A stretch of DNA of 64,000 bases from Oceanisphaera pacifica (GTDB lineage Bacteria; Pseudomonadota; Gammaproteobacteria; Enterobacterales; Aeromonadaceae). A program made the position numbers and the translations under genes. The stretch spans positions 109,783 through 173,782 of the forward strand of contig NZ_JAGDFX010000008.1 in assembly GCF_017498065.1 (NCBI RefSeq), read 5' to 3'. Shown in pieces: positions 1-8,662 of the stretch; within the stretch, counting starts at the first letter, position 1; every line of letters starts with the position of its first letter. Under the pieces are notes generated by a model. It had not been told where the DNA came from. It did not search any database and saw only the letters and a list, made by a program, of their open reading frames with translations.

Positions 1-114
1 AGCCCTGTTTTCTGTAGGCTCTAACGTTATTTGTAACACGGCTTCATAAAAAGTGCGTGCTCGTGTCATATCTGCTACGTAGATTTCAAACCAAACTATC
101 GGATTCGCTTTCAT
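1..114 (-). CDS. VOC (glyoxalase/bleomycin-resistance fold) family protein, 5' part only
   Basis: The reverse strand carries an ATG at 112-114 with an AAGGAG ribosome-binding site six bases upstream (121-126). An open frame of 38 codons then runs off the window edge. The N-terminus reads MKANPIVWFEIYVADMTRAR followed by TFYEAVL. This is the typical first strand-helix of the VOC superfamily, where a W/FEI.V.D..RA..FY pattern precedes the first metal or substrate region. Members act on or bind small molecules as metal-dependent lyases, dioxygenases or sequestering proteins. The substrate cannot be inferred from this fragment. Confidence 0.75.
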   Translation of the reverse strand, partial: MKANPIVWFEIYVADMTRARTFYEAVLQITLEPTENRA

Positions 115-242
115 GACTAGCTCCTTGGCTGCGGCCGAAACTGGCACCAGTATTTAGTATAGCGAACGCTGTTTTGTGCCGTGGTTAATCAACGCAATGG
201 CGTTTATGGAGCAAGCAGCGTGAATAAATCACACTGGGGCGG

Positions 243-1112
243 CTATAAGGGTTCATGAGACGCCAGATGGGTGCGAATTAAATCTGCTAGCTGACGCGCG
301 GGCTCAGAAGGGCGCCCCACAGATCTGTGCAGGGCAATTTCAACAGACTGCAAGGGCGGCATGCCACTGCGCTCGTCAATTACGCGCAGTTGGCTGGTCA
401 GCATATTTCGCGTGACCACTACGACCGCCAACCCGGCCACCACCACCGGCATTAATCCGGTCATCGACTGGCTAGAGTAGGCCAGTCGCCAGTCGCGCCC
501 AGCAGAAGCCAAGGCTTGCTCTGCTACATCTTTAAACACATCGGCGCCCGGCGAGTAGAGTGCTAACGGAATAGGATCACTCAAAGAGGGTTGCGCCTTG
601 GCACCCACGGCCCACACTAATGGCTCGCGGCGGATCACCTCGCCTCCTGGTGAGCGAACCTGACGGGTCACTATGGCTAAATCTAGGGTGCTGTCTTGTA
701 CTTGATTGATAAGCTCTACACTCGAGCGACAAATGACTTGCAGTCTAATGGCGGGAAATAACTGACTAAAATGCGACAACACTGAGGTCAGTAAAAATGC
801 ATAATCTTCTGGAATACCCAGACTCAGCTCCCCAGACACTTGGCGTTGCTGAAGGTCGTCAATGGCTTGGTTATTGAGCGCCAGCATCTCTCTTGCATAC
901 CCCACCAGCTTTTGCCCCTCAGCGGTAAGGCGTATACGACGACCATCGCGCTCGTGTAACGCCACCCCCAAAGCCGACTCTAGACGATTTAACTGCATAC
1001 TCACCGCCGATTGCGTGTAAGCAAGGCGTTCTGCCGCTTTGGTAACCGTGCCGGTATCTGCCAGCACCACCAGCGTATGCAAGGTGTTGAGATCAAGAAT
1101 GTGACGTCTCAA
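243..1112 (-). CDS. LysR-family transcriptional regulator
   Basis: A 289-residue protein with the LysR winged helix-turn-helix at about residues 5-65 (LNTLHTLVVLADTGTVTKAA, then QSAVSMQLNRLE) and a periplasmic-binding-like effector domain after residue 90 (GELSLGIPEDYAF). Length and layout are standard for the family. It is transcribed divergently from an EamA-type exporter 110 bp away. That is the usual arrangement for a LysR protein controlling its neighbour, so it probably regulates the exporter in response to a small effector. The intergenic region holds an inverted repeat, TGATAGTTATCA, at 1129-1140 that could be part of its site. The effector is unknown. Confidence 0.9.
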   Translation of the reverse strand: MRRHILDLNTLHTLVVLADTGTVTKAAERLAYTQSAVSMQLNRLESALGVALHERDGRRIRLTAEGQKLVGYAREMLALNNQAIDDLQQRQVSGELSLGIPEDYAFLLTSVLSHFSQLFPAIRLQVICRSSVELINQVQDSTLDLAIVTRQVRSPGGEVIRREPLVWAVGAKAQPSLSDPIPLALYSPGADVFKDVAEQALASAGRDWRLAYSSQSMTGLMPVVVAGLAVVVVTRNMLTSQLRVIDERSGMPPLQSVEIALHRSVGRPSEPARQLADLIRTHLASHEPL

Positions 1113-1222
1113 GTATCAATCCTTGTGATGATAGTTATCAAATAATGTCGATTTTGTGATGTTTTGAAAGTGTATAGAGTCGTAGCTTCACTCACAACAC
1201 TAGCATGACAGGAGTAACGACG

Positions 1223-2149
1223 ATGAGTCATTTGGCAGTTTCCTCACCCCATTCGATTGTTCTCAGTGTGTTATCGGCATTGATCGCCGTTATTCTGTGG
1301 GCCATTGCCCCTTTGTTGGTGGATGCCGCAGGTGTGGTGCCGCCGCTACGCTTGGCCAGTATCGCTTTGTTTAGCGGTGCGCTGGCCGCTTTACCCATGG
1401 CGCTGCGTCGCCATAAGCAACGCCAAAACACAGCGGCTGTGCCCATGCGTTGGAAGTTGGCTATTTATGGGTTGGTGCCGGCATTAATGCTGGGCGCAGT
1501 AGGCAGTTATTTGGCCGGCATGGGTAAAGCTCCGGCGGCTGAAGCGGCACTCATTACTTATACTTGGCCGGTGATGTTTATTGTGATCAGTCATTGGATG
1601 TTTTATCGACATCTATCCATGCCGGTGTTGCTGGGGGCGCTTACCGCGTTTTGTGGCGCCGCTATTTTATTGTCACCGGAATCATCAAATGTAGGGGGCG
1701 CTGAGCATGGTCTGGGTTATGCTTTGGCTTTACTAGCGGCTTGCTGTTGGGCTTTATATTCTTGGATTTGTCAGGTTGCCCCTGTGCCCATTGCGCCTAT
1801 GATGCCCACTTTGTTTTTAATTGCGGCGAGTGGGGCGGCGGCTGGCGATATATTATTAGGTGGAGCCGCTGGCCTACCTTCAGGAAGTGCGTTAGCGGCC
1901 GGTGTCGCCTTGGGGCTGGGGCCTTATGGGTTAGCAATGGTGGCATGGGACTTAGCATTGCGCAGTGGCCCTGCGGCATTGGTGGGGAGTCTTGCCTATG
2001 CGGTGCCGGTATTGGCTGCGGCTTTTTTGGTGATTGCAGGTATAGCCGCACCGGATTGGCGATTGCCAGTGGCTGCACTGCTGGTGGTGGCTGGCGCTAT
2101 TATTGCTTCAATGAAGCGCAGAAAGCAGCCATCGGGGGGCGCGATCTAA
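1223..2149 (+). CDS. EamA/DMT-family inner-membrane transporter
   Basis: About 308 residues with ten predicted hydrophobic segments arranged as two EamA repeats (roughly residues 10-140 and 160-295), as in drug/metabolite transporters such as the aromatic amino acid exporter YddG. These usually export amino acids or other metabolites. The start is placed at the ATG at 1223 because an AGGAG motif lies at 1210-1214. An in-frame ATG at 1205 would add six residues but has no ribosome-binding site. The gene stands alone and is divergent from a LysR regulator, its likely controller. The substrate is not determinable; YddG-like export is one possibility. Confidence 0.85.
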   Translation: MSHLAVSSPHSIVLSVLSALIAVILWAIAPLLVDAAGVVPPLRLASIALFSGALAALPMALRRHKQRQNTAAVPMRWKLAIYGLVPALMLGAVGSYLAGMGKAPAAEAALITYTWPVMFIVISHWMFYRHLSMPVLLGALTAFCGAAILLSPESSNVGGAEHGLGYALALLAACCWALYSWICQVAPVPIAPMMPTLFLIAASGAAAGDILLGGAAGLPSGSALAAGVALGLGPYGLAMVAWDLALRSGPAALVGSLAYAVPVLAAAFLVIAGIAAPDWRLPVAALLVVAGAIIASMKRRKQPSGGAI

Positions 2150-2175
2150 ATAGAGAAAGTGATTAGGACGCTGCC

Positions 2176-2206
2176 AAAAAAATGCCGAAGCTTAGGCTTC
2201 GGCATT
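2176..2206 (-). terminator. Intrinsic terminator for the BCCT gene
   Basis: An 11-bp perfect stem (2181-2191 with 2196-2206, loop TTAG). On the reverse strand it is followed by a run of seven T (complement of 2176-2182). It lies just downstream of the BCCT transporter stop codon. Confidence 0.85.
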
Positions 2207-2232
2207 GGTAGATAGCAGTAAGAGACGACAGC

Positions 2233-3831
2233 TTACTTGGTTGCTTCTTCCTCTTCTTTAAGTCGACCAACAGGGTCTAGGGTATCTTCTTCATCACTGT
2301 GGCGCTCTTTATGGGGCACTATGCCTTGCTCATAAGCCATAATATGGGCAATACGCGGGCCTGTCCAAAGTACCGGTAACAGTAATAACGAAACCGGGGC
2401 GGCAGTGATAACAATAAAGGATTGCAGCGCGTTAATACCGCCTTCTCCCATGCGTAGCAATACTGCTGCTACTAAGCCCATGGTGAGTGCCCAAAAAATA
2501 CGGTCACGAGTACGAGGGGTATGATCACCACTAATGGCCATAGCAATAGCATAAGCCATGGAGTCACCTGTGGTTGCCACAAAAACAATGGTTAACACCA
2601 AGAAGGCGGGCACCATAAATTCAGCAAAAGGCAATTGCTGGGTAATACCCAGAAGGGCTGCGGGTAGGCCACCTGCTTCTAACGGAGCTGAAATAACGCC
2701 TGCGGTTGTTTCTTCATAGAAGATACCCGCGCCACCTAATACAGCAAACCAGAAGTTAGTTACTAATGGCGCCATAATAGCCACGGCTACCACTAACTCG
2801 CGCAAGGTGCGACCGCGAGAAATACGGGCAATAAACAGCGCCATCATAGGGCCGTAACCAATAAACCAACCCCAGAAAAACAAGGTCCACCAAGCCATCC
2901 AATCGCCTTCAGGGCGAACTAAGGCCAGCGGCATAAAGTCTTTTAGGTATAAGCCCATGCCGTTCATGAAGGAGTCAACAATGAAGCCACCTGGGCCAAA
3001 TAACAAGATCATGGCAATGAGCACCAAGGCTAAAACAACGTTAGCGCTAGATAACCACTGAATGCCTTTATCAATCCCGGTTGACGCTGAAATGGTATAA
3101 ATTAATACTAAGCCACCTAGGATCATTAACTGCAGGCTATAGTTATTTTGCCAGCCCAGTAGCGCTTCAAAGCTAAAACCTAATTGGGTCGCTAAGAAGC
3201 CAATCGGGCCGATAGTGCCCGCCGCAACGGCGACAATAGACACCACATCGGCAACAGTACCAATCCAATGGGTTTCAATCTTTTCCCCAAAAATAGGGTA
3301 AAGCAACACGCGAGGGCGCATAGATAAGCCTTTATGGTAGTGTGCATACACTACGATTAAGGCTGATAAAGTACCCAGTGCCGCCCAAGCCATAAAGCCC
3401 CAGTGCAAAAAGCTTTGTGCTAAACCGGCAGAGATTTTTGACACACCTTCAGCTTCGGCAAAGGTCGGTGGTGTACTTAAGTAGTGGTACATTGGCTCGG
3501 CGGCAGACCAAAACACCCCGCCTCCTGCCAATAAGGTACACATAATAACCGCGAGCCACTTAAAGGTGGCGGCATCGGGTGTGATGTGCCCACCTAAGCG
3601 TATGTCGCCGTATCGGGTAAAGCCAAGCAGCAGTGCTATGACTAAGTTAGCTAACATCCACAATTGCCACATAGGACCAAAAACGTCGATCACCCAGGCA
3701 AAGCCGGTATTGATCCATTGGGTCATTTGTTCAAGGTCAAATAGTGCGAGTATTACGAAGATTAGGAGGAAGCCACCACTTAGGCCGGCCACGAGACGTT
3801 TGTCGTTCGTTCGGGGTTTAGAAGAGTTCAT
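2233..3831 (-). CDS. BCCT-family betaine/choline/carnitine transporter
   Basis: About 532 residues, a polytopic membrane protein with roughly twelve hydrophobic helices. Hallmarks of the BCCT family are the FWSAAEPMYHY segment, the GLSMRPRVLLYPIFG region, and the tryptophan-rich WWTLFFWGWFIGYGPM segment in the substrate-binding helix. These sodium- or proton-coupled carriers import quaternary ammonium osmolytes such as glycine betaine, fitting a salt-exposed organism. I prefer the ATG at 3831 (MNSSKPRTND). An in-frame TTG at 3864 would add eleven residues but has no ribosome-binding site. The charged C-terminal tail (EERHSDEEDT-like) may be a regulatory osmosensing tail, as in other BCCT proteins. 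The exact substrate is not resolved. Confidence 0.9.
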   Translation of the reverse strand: MNSSKPRTNDKRLVAGLSGGFLLIFVILALFDLEQMTQWINTGFAWVIDVFGPMWQLWMLANLVIALLLGFTRYGDIRLGGHITPDAATFKWLAVIMCTLLAGGGVFWSAAEPMYHYLSTPPTFAEAEGVSKISAGLAQSFLHWGFMAWAALGTLSALIVVYAHYHKGLSMRPRVLLYPIFGEKIETHWIGTVADVVSIVAVAAGTIGPIGFLATQLGFSFEALLGWQNNYSLQLMILGGLVLIYTISASTGIDKGIQWLSSANVVLALVLIAMILLFGPGGFIVDSFMNGMGLYLKDFMPLALVRPEGDWMAWWTLFFWGWFIGYGPMMALFIARISRGRTLRELVVAVAIMAPLVTNFWFAVLGGAGIFYEETTAGVISAPLEAGGLPAALLGITQQLPFAEFMVPAFLVLTIVFVATTGDSMAYAIAMAISGDHTPRTRDRIFWALTMGLVAAVLLRMGEGGINALQSFIVITAAPVSLLLLPVLWTGPRIAHIMAYEQGIVPHKERHSDEEDTLDPVGRLKEEEEATK

Positions 3832-4002
3832 TACTTCACTTTGTTCAATGCATGAACGCGCCAATTGTACATAGCTAGGTGTGAAATGTGAAGTAACAGC
3901 TGTTTTTTTCCGCAGCTTATATATGATTTACTAGGTGAGTTATATATAAAGTCTAAGCTGATAATTTAATAGCAGCTTACCAAAGATAGGGTATTTAAAT
4001 TT

Positions 4003-4737
4003 ATGCTTCGTCCTCGCGTGACACCTCATCAATTAGTGCACCAGCATCAACCATTAGATGACAATATGTTGGGCGTAATGTGTTGGAACACGCAGAAGTT
4101 AACGCTTAGCCCAGAGTTTGAGTTGTGTTTAACGCAATTACTCGCTCAGTTTCCTACTCGGTTATTGCTACTACAAGAAGCTAAGCTGGCGTTAAGCCAA
4201 CGGTTAAGCTTAGACGGCTGGTCTTATGCCGTCTCCCCTAATATTCAAACACAATCGCATTTGTTTGGTGTGCTAACAGCGGGCGAATGCGCTTTTGACG
4301 ATATCACCACTGTATTAAGTCAGGGGCGAGAGCTCACCTTTGCCACTCATAAAAGCCAAGTGATTACTCATCATCCATTGCAGGGTGGCGATACTTTATT
4401 GGTGACCAATATTCATGCCATTAACTTTGTGCGCCATGGCCAGTTTCACCAAGAAATTGCCATTTTAAGGCAAATATTATTGCAGCATAAAGGACCGTTA
4501 ATCGTCGCCGGAGACTTTAACGTATGGAGCCGCTCGCGCCGCCTATATTTAGCGCAGTTTTGCCGTGCTATGGGGCTTAAAAAAGCGGTGATGGAAGATG
4601 CCAAATACATTAAAACCTACCGTAATCAGCCGTTAGATTTTATCTTTTACCGAGACTTAAAACTTAAATCAGCGATTGCCATCAACACCCCTACCGTTTC
4701 AGATCATAACCCCATTTATGCTCAGTTTTCGCGTTAA
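4003..4737 (+). CDS. YafD-like endonuclease/exonuclease/phosphatase-fold protein (UPF0294)
   Basis: 244 residues of the endonuclease/exonuclease/phosphatase superfamily. Visible motifs are MCWNTQKL near the N-terminus (metal-site Asn), LLLQEAK (catalytic Glu), VTNIHAINF, AGDFNVWSRSRR (Asp/Asn pair), PLDFIFYR, and the terminal SDHNPI (catalytic Asp-His). The NIHAINF, GDFN-WSR and LDFIFYR blocks match E. coli YafD closely as I remember it, so this is the UPF0294 branch rather than exonuclease III or sphingomyelinase. The biochemical role of YafD is not established. The gene stands alone, and no export signal is seen. Confidence 0.8.
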   Translation: MLRPRVTPHQLVHQHQPLDDNMLGVMCWNTQKLTLSPEFELCLTQLLAQFPTRLLLLQEAKLALSQRLSLDGWSYAVSPNIQTQSHLFGVLTAGECAFDDITTVLSQGRELTFATHKSQVITHHPLQGGDTLLVTNIHAINFVRHGQFHQEIAILRQILLQHKGPLIVAGDFNVWSRSRRLYLAQFCRAMGLKKAVMEDAKYIKTYRNQPLDFIFYRDLKLKSAIAINTPTVSDHNPIYAQFSR

Positions 4738-5018
4738 ACGATAAATAAACAGGTTGCGCTGGCTGGTAGTGACTCTTTATGGTTAAAAATAACTAGCCAA
4801 ATTGGTAGCAGTAATGATAAAACAACCCCTAATATTACAATAACTTATGTGTAACTTTTAATCTGTGAGAAGGTGAGATAAGTAATATAAAAGCCTATTT
4901 GTGTTAAGTTTTAAGCTTGATCTAGCGTAACCTAAGCGAATGATAACTGTGTTTAGATGCTCGACTGTCTTTTCACTACCTTTGCGTAACGCAAGTAAAA
5001 ACTCAAAGGTGATTATTT

Positions 5019-7316
5019 TTGATTATCCAGTTTGTGGAGCACTCTGCGTTATTACTCGCACTGTGCTGGTTGATGACTTTAAACATCCGTCGCTGGGAAC
5101 GTAATAACAGCGTTGCTAAAGTGATTAGCGGTGTGATCTTTGGCCTAACCTGTGCTATTGGAATGATGATAGCGGTGACGTTTGATAATGGCTGGGTGTT
5201 TGATGCGCGCTCTGTGGTACTAAGTATCGCAGCCTTTGTGAGTGGCCCATTAGTTGCCGTTATTGCAGGTATAATTGCAGCCAGCTACCGCCTGTGGCTT
5301 GGTGGCGCTGGTATGACGGGCGGCTTGGTTGTTATTGGGGGATCGATATTATTTGGCCTACTTTATCGTCATTTATACCAACACAACAAAGTAGGCAACG
5401 GGCTTATCTCGCTATTTTGTTTTGGCCTATTGGTGCATTTAAGCTTGCTTGGGCACTTTTTGTTGTTGCCAGCCGCGGGAGAGATAGCAGTACAAGCAGG
5501 TATCGCTATGCTGTTAGTGATGCCATTAACCACAGTGTGCTTGGGGTGGATGTTAGAAGATATTAAGCGTCGTCATCATAATGAACGTGAGCTACAAATT
5601 TCTGCTACCGCTTTTGAAGTAAGACAAGTGATGATAGTAGCCGATAAAGACCGTCGTATTTTAAGAGTAAACCGAACTTTTACTACCGTTACCGGTTACG
5701 AGGCTGAAGAAGTGGTGGGTAAAAGTACGAGCATATTTCACTCTGGGCGCCATGATGCTGCTTTTTATGAACAGATGCAGCAGCAGTTAGCCGCCGCTGG
5801 GCGTTGGCAAGGAGAAATATGGAACCGCCGTAAAAGTGGCGACGTTTATCCCGCTTGGCTATCAATGAGTGCGGTGCGTAATGCTCAGGGTAAGATCACT
5901 CATTATGTCTCATCAATGGAAGATATTAGTGAGCGTAAAGCGGCTGAAGCACGTATTCATCATTTAGCCTCATTTGATGAGCTTACCGGCTTACCTAATC
6001 GCAGCTTACTTTTTGACCGAGTTCAACAGGCCATTAATTTCACAGAAAATAATAAGCGTTATGCTTGTTTGCTGTTTATTGATTTAGACGGTTTTAAAAG
6101 TATTAATGATCTTTATGGCCATGAAACGGGCGATCAGGTGTTGTTAGAAGTGGCAAGGCGACTCAGTCGTGTGCTTTATTCTAACGATACATTGGCGCGT
6201 TTAGGGGCTGATGAATTTGTGATTATGACAGAGAACTTAAGTGTCTCGCACGAACCTGCCTTAATGCGGGCTGAGCAATATGCGATGCGCGTCAATCAGT
6301 TACTGAGCCAGCCTTATCAGGTAGCCGATAATAAGCTATATAGCAGTGCCAGCATTGGGGTTGTTTTATTTAAAGATGCCAGCAGTGCCAGCATTGGGGT
6401 TGTTTTATTTAAAGATGCCAGCAGTTCGAGTAATGAGCTGATACAGCATGCGGAAATTGCCATGCATCAGGCCAAAGCATCAGGTAAACAAAGTATACGT
6501 TGTTTTGACCCTGCCATGCAGGAAGAAGTGAATGCGCGCCTATTATTAGAAGACGATATTCGCCGTGGCTTACAGGCCCAAGAGTTTATCCCTTATTTTC
6601 AGCCCCAGTTAAATGAGTTAGGCCAAGTAACAGGGGCAGAAGTGTTAGCACGTTGGCAGCATGCCGAGCGCGGGCTATTAACCCCTAACTACTTTATTTC
6701 AGTTGCTGAACAGGCAGAGTTAATTGAGCAAATTGATCTACAAATGCTCCGCCAAGCGTGTTTGCAGCTGGCATTATGGCAACAGACCTCCACAACTAGC
6801 TCACTGCGTTTGGCGGTTAATTTAAGTGCACGTTTGCTCTACAGAACAGACTTTGTAGAAATGATATTGCAGTTTTTAGCAGAATCAGGCGCCGATCCGC
6901 GTCAGTTAAAGCTAGAGCTAACAGAAACCATGCTGTTTGATGATATGACCACCGCCATAGCGCGTATGCAGGAACTAAAAAAGTTAGGCATTCGCTTTTC
7001 TATCGATGATTTTGGTACTGGCTACTCTTCGTTGGCGTACTTACAAAAGCTGCCACTTAACCAACTAAAAATTGATCAGTCTTTTGTGCGAGCGTTACTA
7101 ATAGAGGATAGCAGTGAGGCCATCATTAAAGCCATTTGTGCATTAGCCGACAGCCTAGATTTAGAGGTGATCGCTGAAGGCGTAGAAACCCAAGCACAAT
7201 ACCAAAAACTGCTCAGCTTAGACTGCCTACACTTTCAGGGCTACTTATTTGGCCGCCCTATGCCGCTGGCTGAATTTGAAAGCTGGCTGAGCCAGCAGCC
7301 AAGCTCCTCTTCTTAG
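5019..7316 (+). CDS. Membrane GGDEF-EAL protein with 5TMR-like sensor and PAS domain
   Basis: 765 residues. Residues 1-185 form about five hydrophobic helices resembling the 5TMR-LYT sensor. A PAS domain (about 190-310) follows, then GGDEF (about 320-490) and EAL (about 505-760). The EAL half looks complete: E541 in an EVLARW motif, the LAVNLS Asn, the LELTETM Glu, DDFGTGYSS, LKIDQSF Lys, AEGVET and QGYLFGRP. It is probably a working c-di-GMP phosphodiesterase. The GGDEF half has GADEF (396-400) instead of GGDEF, has Tyr387 where the inhibitory-site Arg would be, and carries a 13-residue tandem duplication (442-467). It is therefore probably not a cyclase. The start is a TTG with AAAGG at 5005-5009. 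Confidence 0.9.
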   Translation: MIIQFVEHSALLLALCWLMTLNIRRWERNNSVAKVISGVIFGLTCAIGMMIAVTFDNGWVFDARSVVLSIAAFVSGPLVAVIAGIIAASYRLWLGGAGMTGGLVVIGGSILFGLLYRHLYQHNKVGNGLISLFCFGLLVHLSLLGHFLLLPAAGEIAVQAGIAMLLVMPLTTVCLGWMLEDIKRRHHNERELQISATAFEVRQVMIVADKDRRILRVNRTFTTVTGYEAEEVVGKSTSIFHSGRHDAAFYEQMQQQLAAAGRWQGEIWNRRKSGDVYPAWLSMSAVRNAQGKITHYVSSMEDISERKAAEARIHHLASFDELTGLPNRSLLFDRVQQAINFTENNKRYACLLFIDLDGFKSINDLYGHETGDQVLLEVARRLSRVLYSNDTLARLGADEFVIMTENLSVSHEPALMRAEQYAMRVNQLLSQPYQVADNKLYSSASIGVVLFKDASSASIGVVLFKDASSSSNELIQHAEIAMHQAKASGKQSIRCFDPAMQEEVNARLLLEDDIRRGLQAQEFIPYFQPQLNELGQVTGAEVLARWQHAERGLLTPNYFISVAEQAELIEQIDLQMLRQACLQLALWQQTSTTSSLRLAVNLSARLLYRTDFVEMILQFLAESGADPRQLKLELTETMLFDDMTTAIARMQELKKLGIRFSIDDFGTGYSSLAYLQKLPLNQLKIDQSFVRALLIEDSSEAIIKAICALADSLDLEVIAEGVETQAQYQKLLSLDCLHFQGYLFGRPMPLAEFESWLSQQPSSSS
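6342..6419 (+). repeat. 39-bp perfect tandem duplication inside the GGDEF coding region
   Basis: Two identical 39-bp units (6342-6380 and 6381-6419) followed by a six-base third start (6420-6425). Each unit encodes SSASIGVVLFKDA in frame. Normal GGDEF domains have this beta-strand once, so this looks like a recent replication-slippage insertion. Confidence 0.97.
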
Positions 7317-7340
7317 ATATACTCATAGGCGAGTTTGCTG

Positions 7341-8573
7341 TTAACGTCTTGGTAAGGCGTTTTTAGCGGCAATCCATTGTGACATATACTTGGTGCTCAT
7401 CATGCTGTGATGTCGTAGCATGCTGCCGGTAAAATTCGCTAATCTGTGTTCATCAAGCTGATGGGCTATTTGCTCAATATGGCTAATTAACGCAGCCCCT
7501 AAGGTCGCGCCATTATATCCTTGTTGTAACAAGGCAGTGCCGTGCAGTTGCGCTTGTTGCCAGCGTGTTTGATCTTGATATAAAGCCACCGCAGCATCGG
7601 CCAGCGCTTGAGCATCTTGGGCAATCGTGCCAGGCCAAGGTTTGTCGCCATGCATGCCTTCGCTGCCAATAGGAGTGGTAACACTGGGGGTTTGCATGAT
7701 CATGGCATCTAATAACTTGCCTTTAATGCCGGCACCAAAGCGCAAGGGGGCCAAGCATACGCGTGCTTGCTCCATCACGCTAAAGGCATCATCTGCCCAG
7801 CCTTTGATTAAAAAGCCGGTTTTAGGATTATGTAAGGCGGTGGCTTTGGGGGGCGGGTAAGATCCATAAATATGCAGCTCGGCGCTGGGAAGCTGCTTGC
7901 GGATCAGTGGCCAAATTTGTTGTAGATACAAGACGGCATCCCAGTTAGGGGCATGGCGAAAGTTACCTATGGTCATAAAATGCTGGCGCTGGTCAAAGTG
8001 TGCGGTGTGAGTCGGTAAGTTGGCTAAATCAACCATAAACGGCAGGTGATGTAATAAGCGAGCATCAAGCTTAAAGGTGTCTTGCAGTAGTTGCATTTCA
8101 ACATCAGAAATAATCAGTGACAGATCACAGCGCAAAATAGCGGCAATTTCTCGCTTGGCAATATCACTAAATAAATCCGCTGTGCTCATGGCACGTTCGG
8201 CCTTATGGGCTTGGTGGCGCGCCTGACGCAGACACTGTAAATCTTCGGTATCGAGTATTTTTAAGGCCTTTGGGCACTGCTTTTCTACTCGCCAGCCAAA
8301 TTGTTCTTCCATCATAAAACGATCGAACATTACGATATCTGGCGCGTATTGGGCGATATAAGTATCGAAACTGTCACAGTTTAGTGTGATCGCTTGGCTA
8401 CTAATGCCCTCAGCATTTAAGTCAATCATGTGTTCGGTTGGCTGTGCTGGGGTGGCAAATTCAACCTGCCAGCCTTGTTGTTTATACAGCCGCAAAATCG
8501 ACAGCATATGGCTACCCGCCGCCGAGGAGTTAGGTTCGGGCCACACATAGCCAATCACCAATACTTTTTTCAT
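7341..8573 (-). CDS. Glycosyltransferase (GT-B fold, group 1-like)
   Basis: 410 residues. The N-terminal half starts MKKVLVIGYVWPEPNSSAAG, a GT4/GT-B opening loop after the first strand. The C-terminal half has the donor-binding pattern: TIGNFRHAPNWDAV, LHIYGSYPP, GFLIKGWADDA, CLAPLRFGAGIKGKLLDAM and TTPIGSEGM, the region that contacts the nucleotide-sugar. It is cytoplasmic or peripheral, with no membrane span. It lies downstream of manC on the same strand (90 bp gap), so it may use GDP-mannose or a derivative for polysaccharide or glycolipid synthesis. That donor assignment is inference from context only. It converges on the GGDEF-EAL gene with a 24-bp gap. Confidence 0.8.
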   Translation of the reverse strand: MKKVLVIGYVWPEPNSSAAGSHMLSILRLYKQQGWQVEFATPAQPTEHMIDLNAEGISSQAITLNCDSFDTYIAQYAPDIVMFDRFMMEEQFGWRVEKQCPKALKILDTEDLQCLRQARHQAHKAERAMSTADLFSDIAKREIAAILRCDLSLIISDVEMQLLQDTFKLDARLLHHLPFMVDLANLPTHTAHFDQRQHFMTIGNFRHAPNWDAVLYLQQIWPLIRKQLPSAELHIYGSYPPPKATALHNPKTGFLIKGWADDAFSVMEQARVCLAPLRFGAGIKGKLLDAMIMQTPSVTTPIGSEGMHGDKPWPGTIAQDAQALADAAVALYQDQTRWQQAQLHGTALLQQGYNGATLGAALISHIEQIAHQLDEHRLANFTGSMLRHHSMMSTKYMSQWIAAKNALPRR

Positions 8574-8662
8574 TAATAACCTTCTTTATTTAGCCGACTG
8601 TAAAAGATCAAAAAGCTCTTTACCACGGAATCCACAGAAAAATAGCTTTAGTTTTAGTGTAT

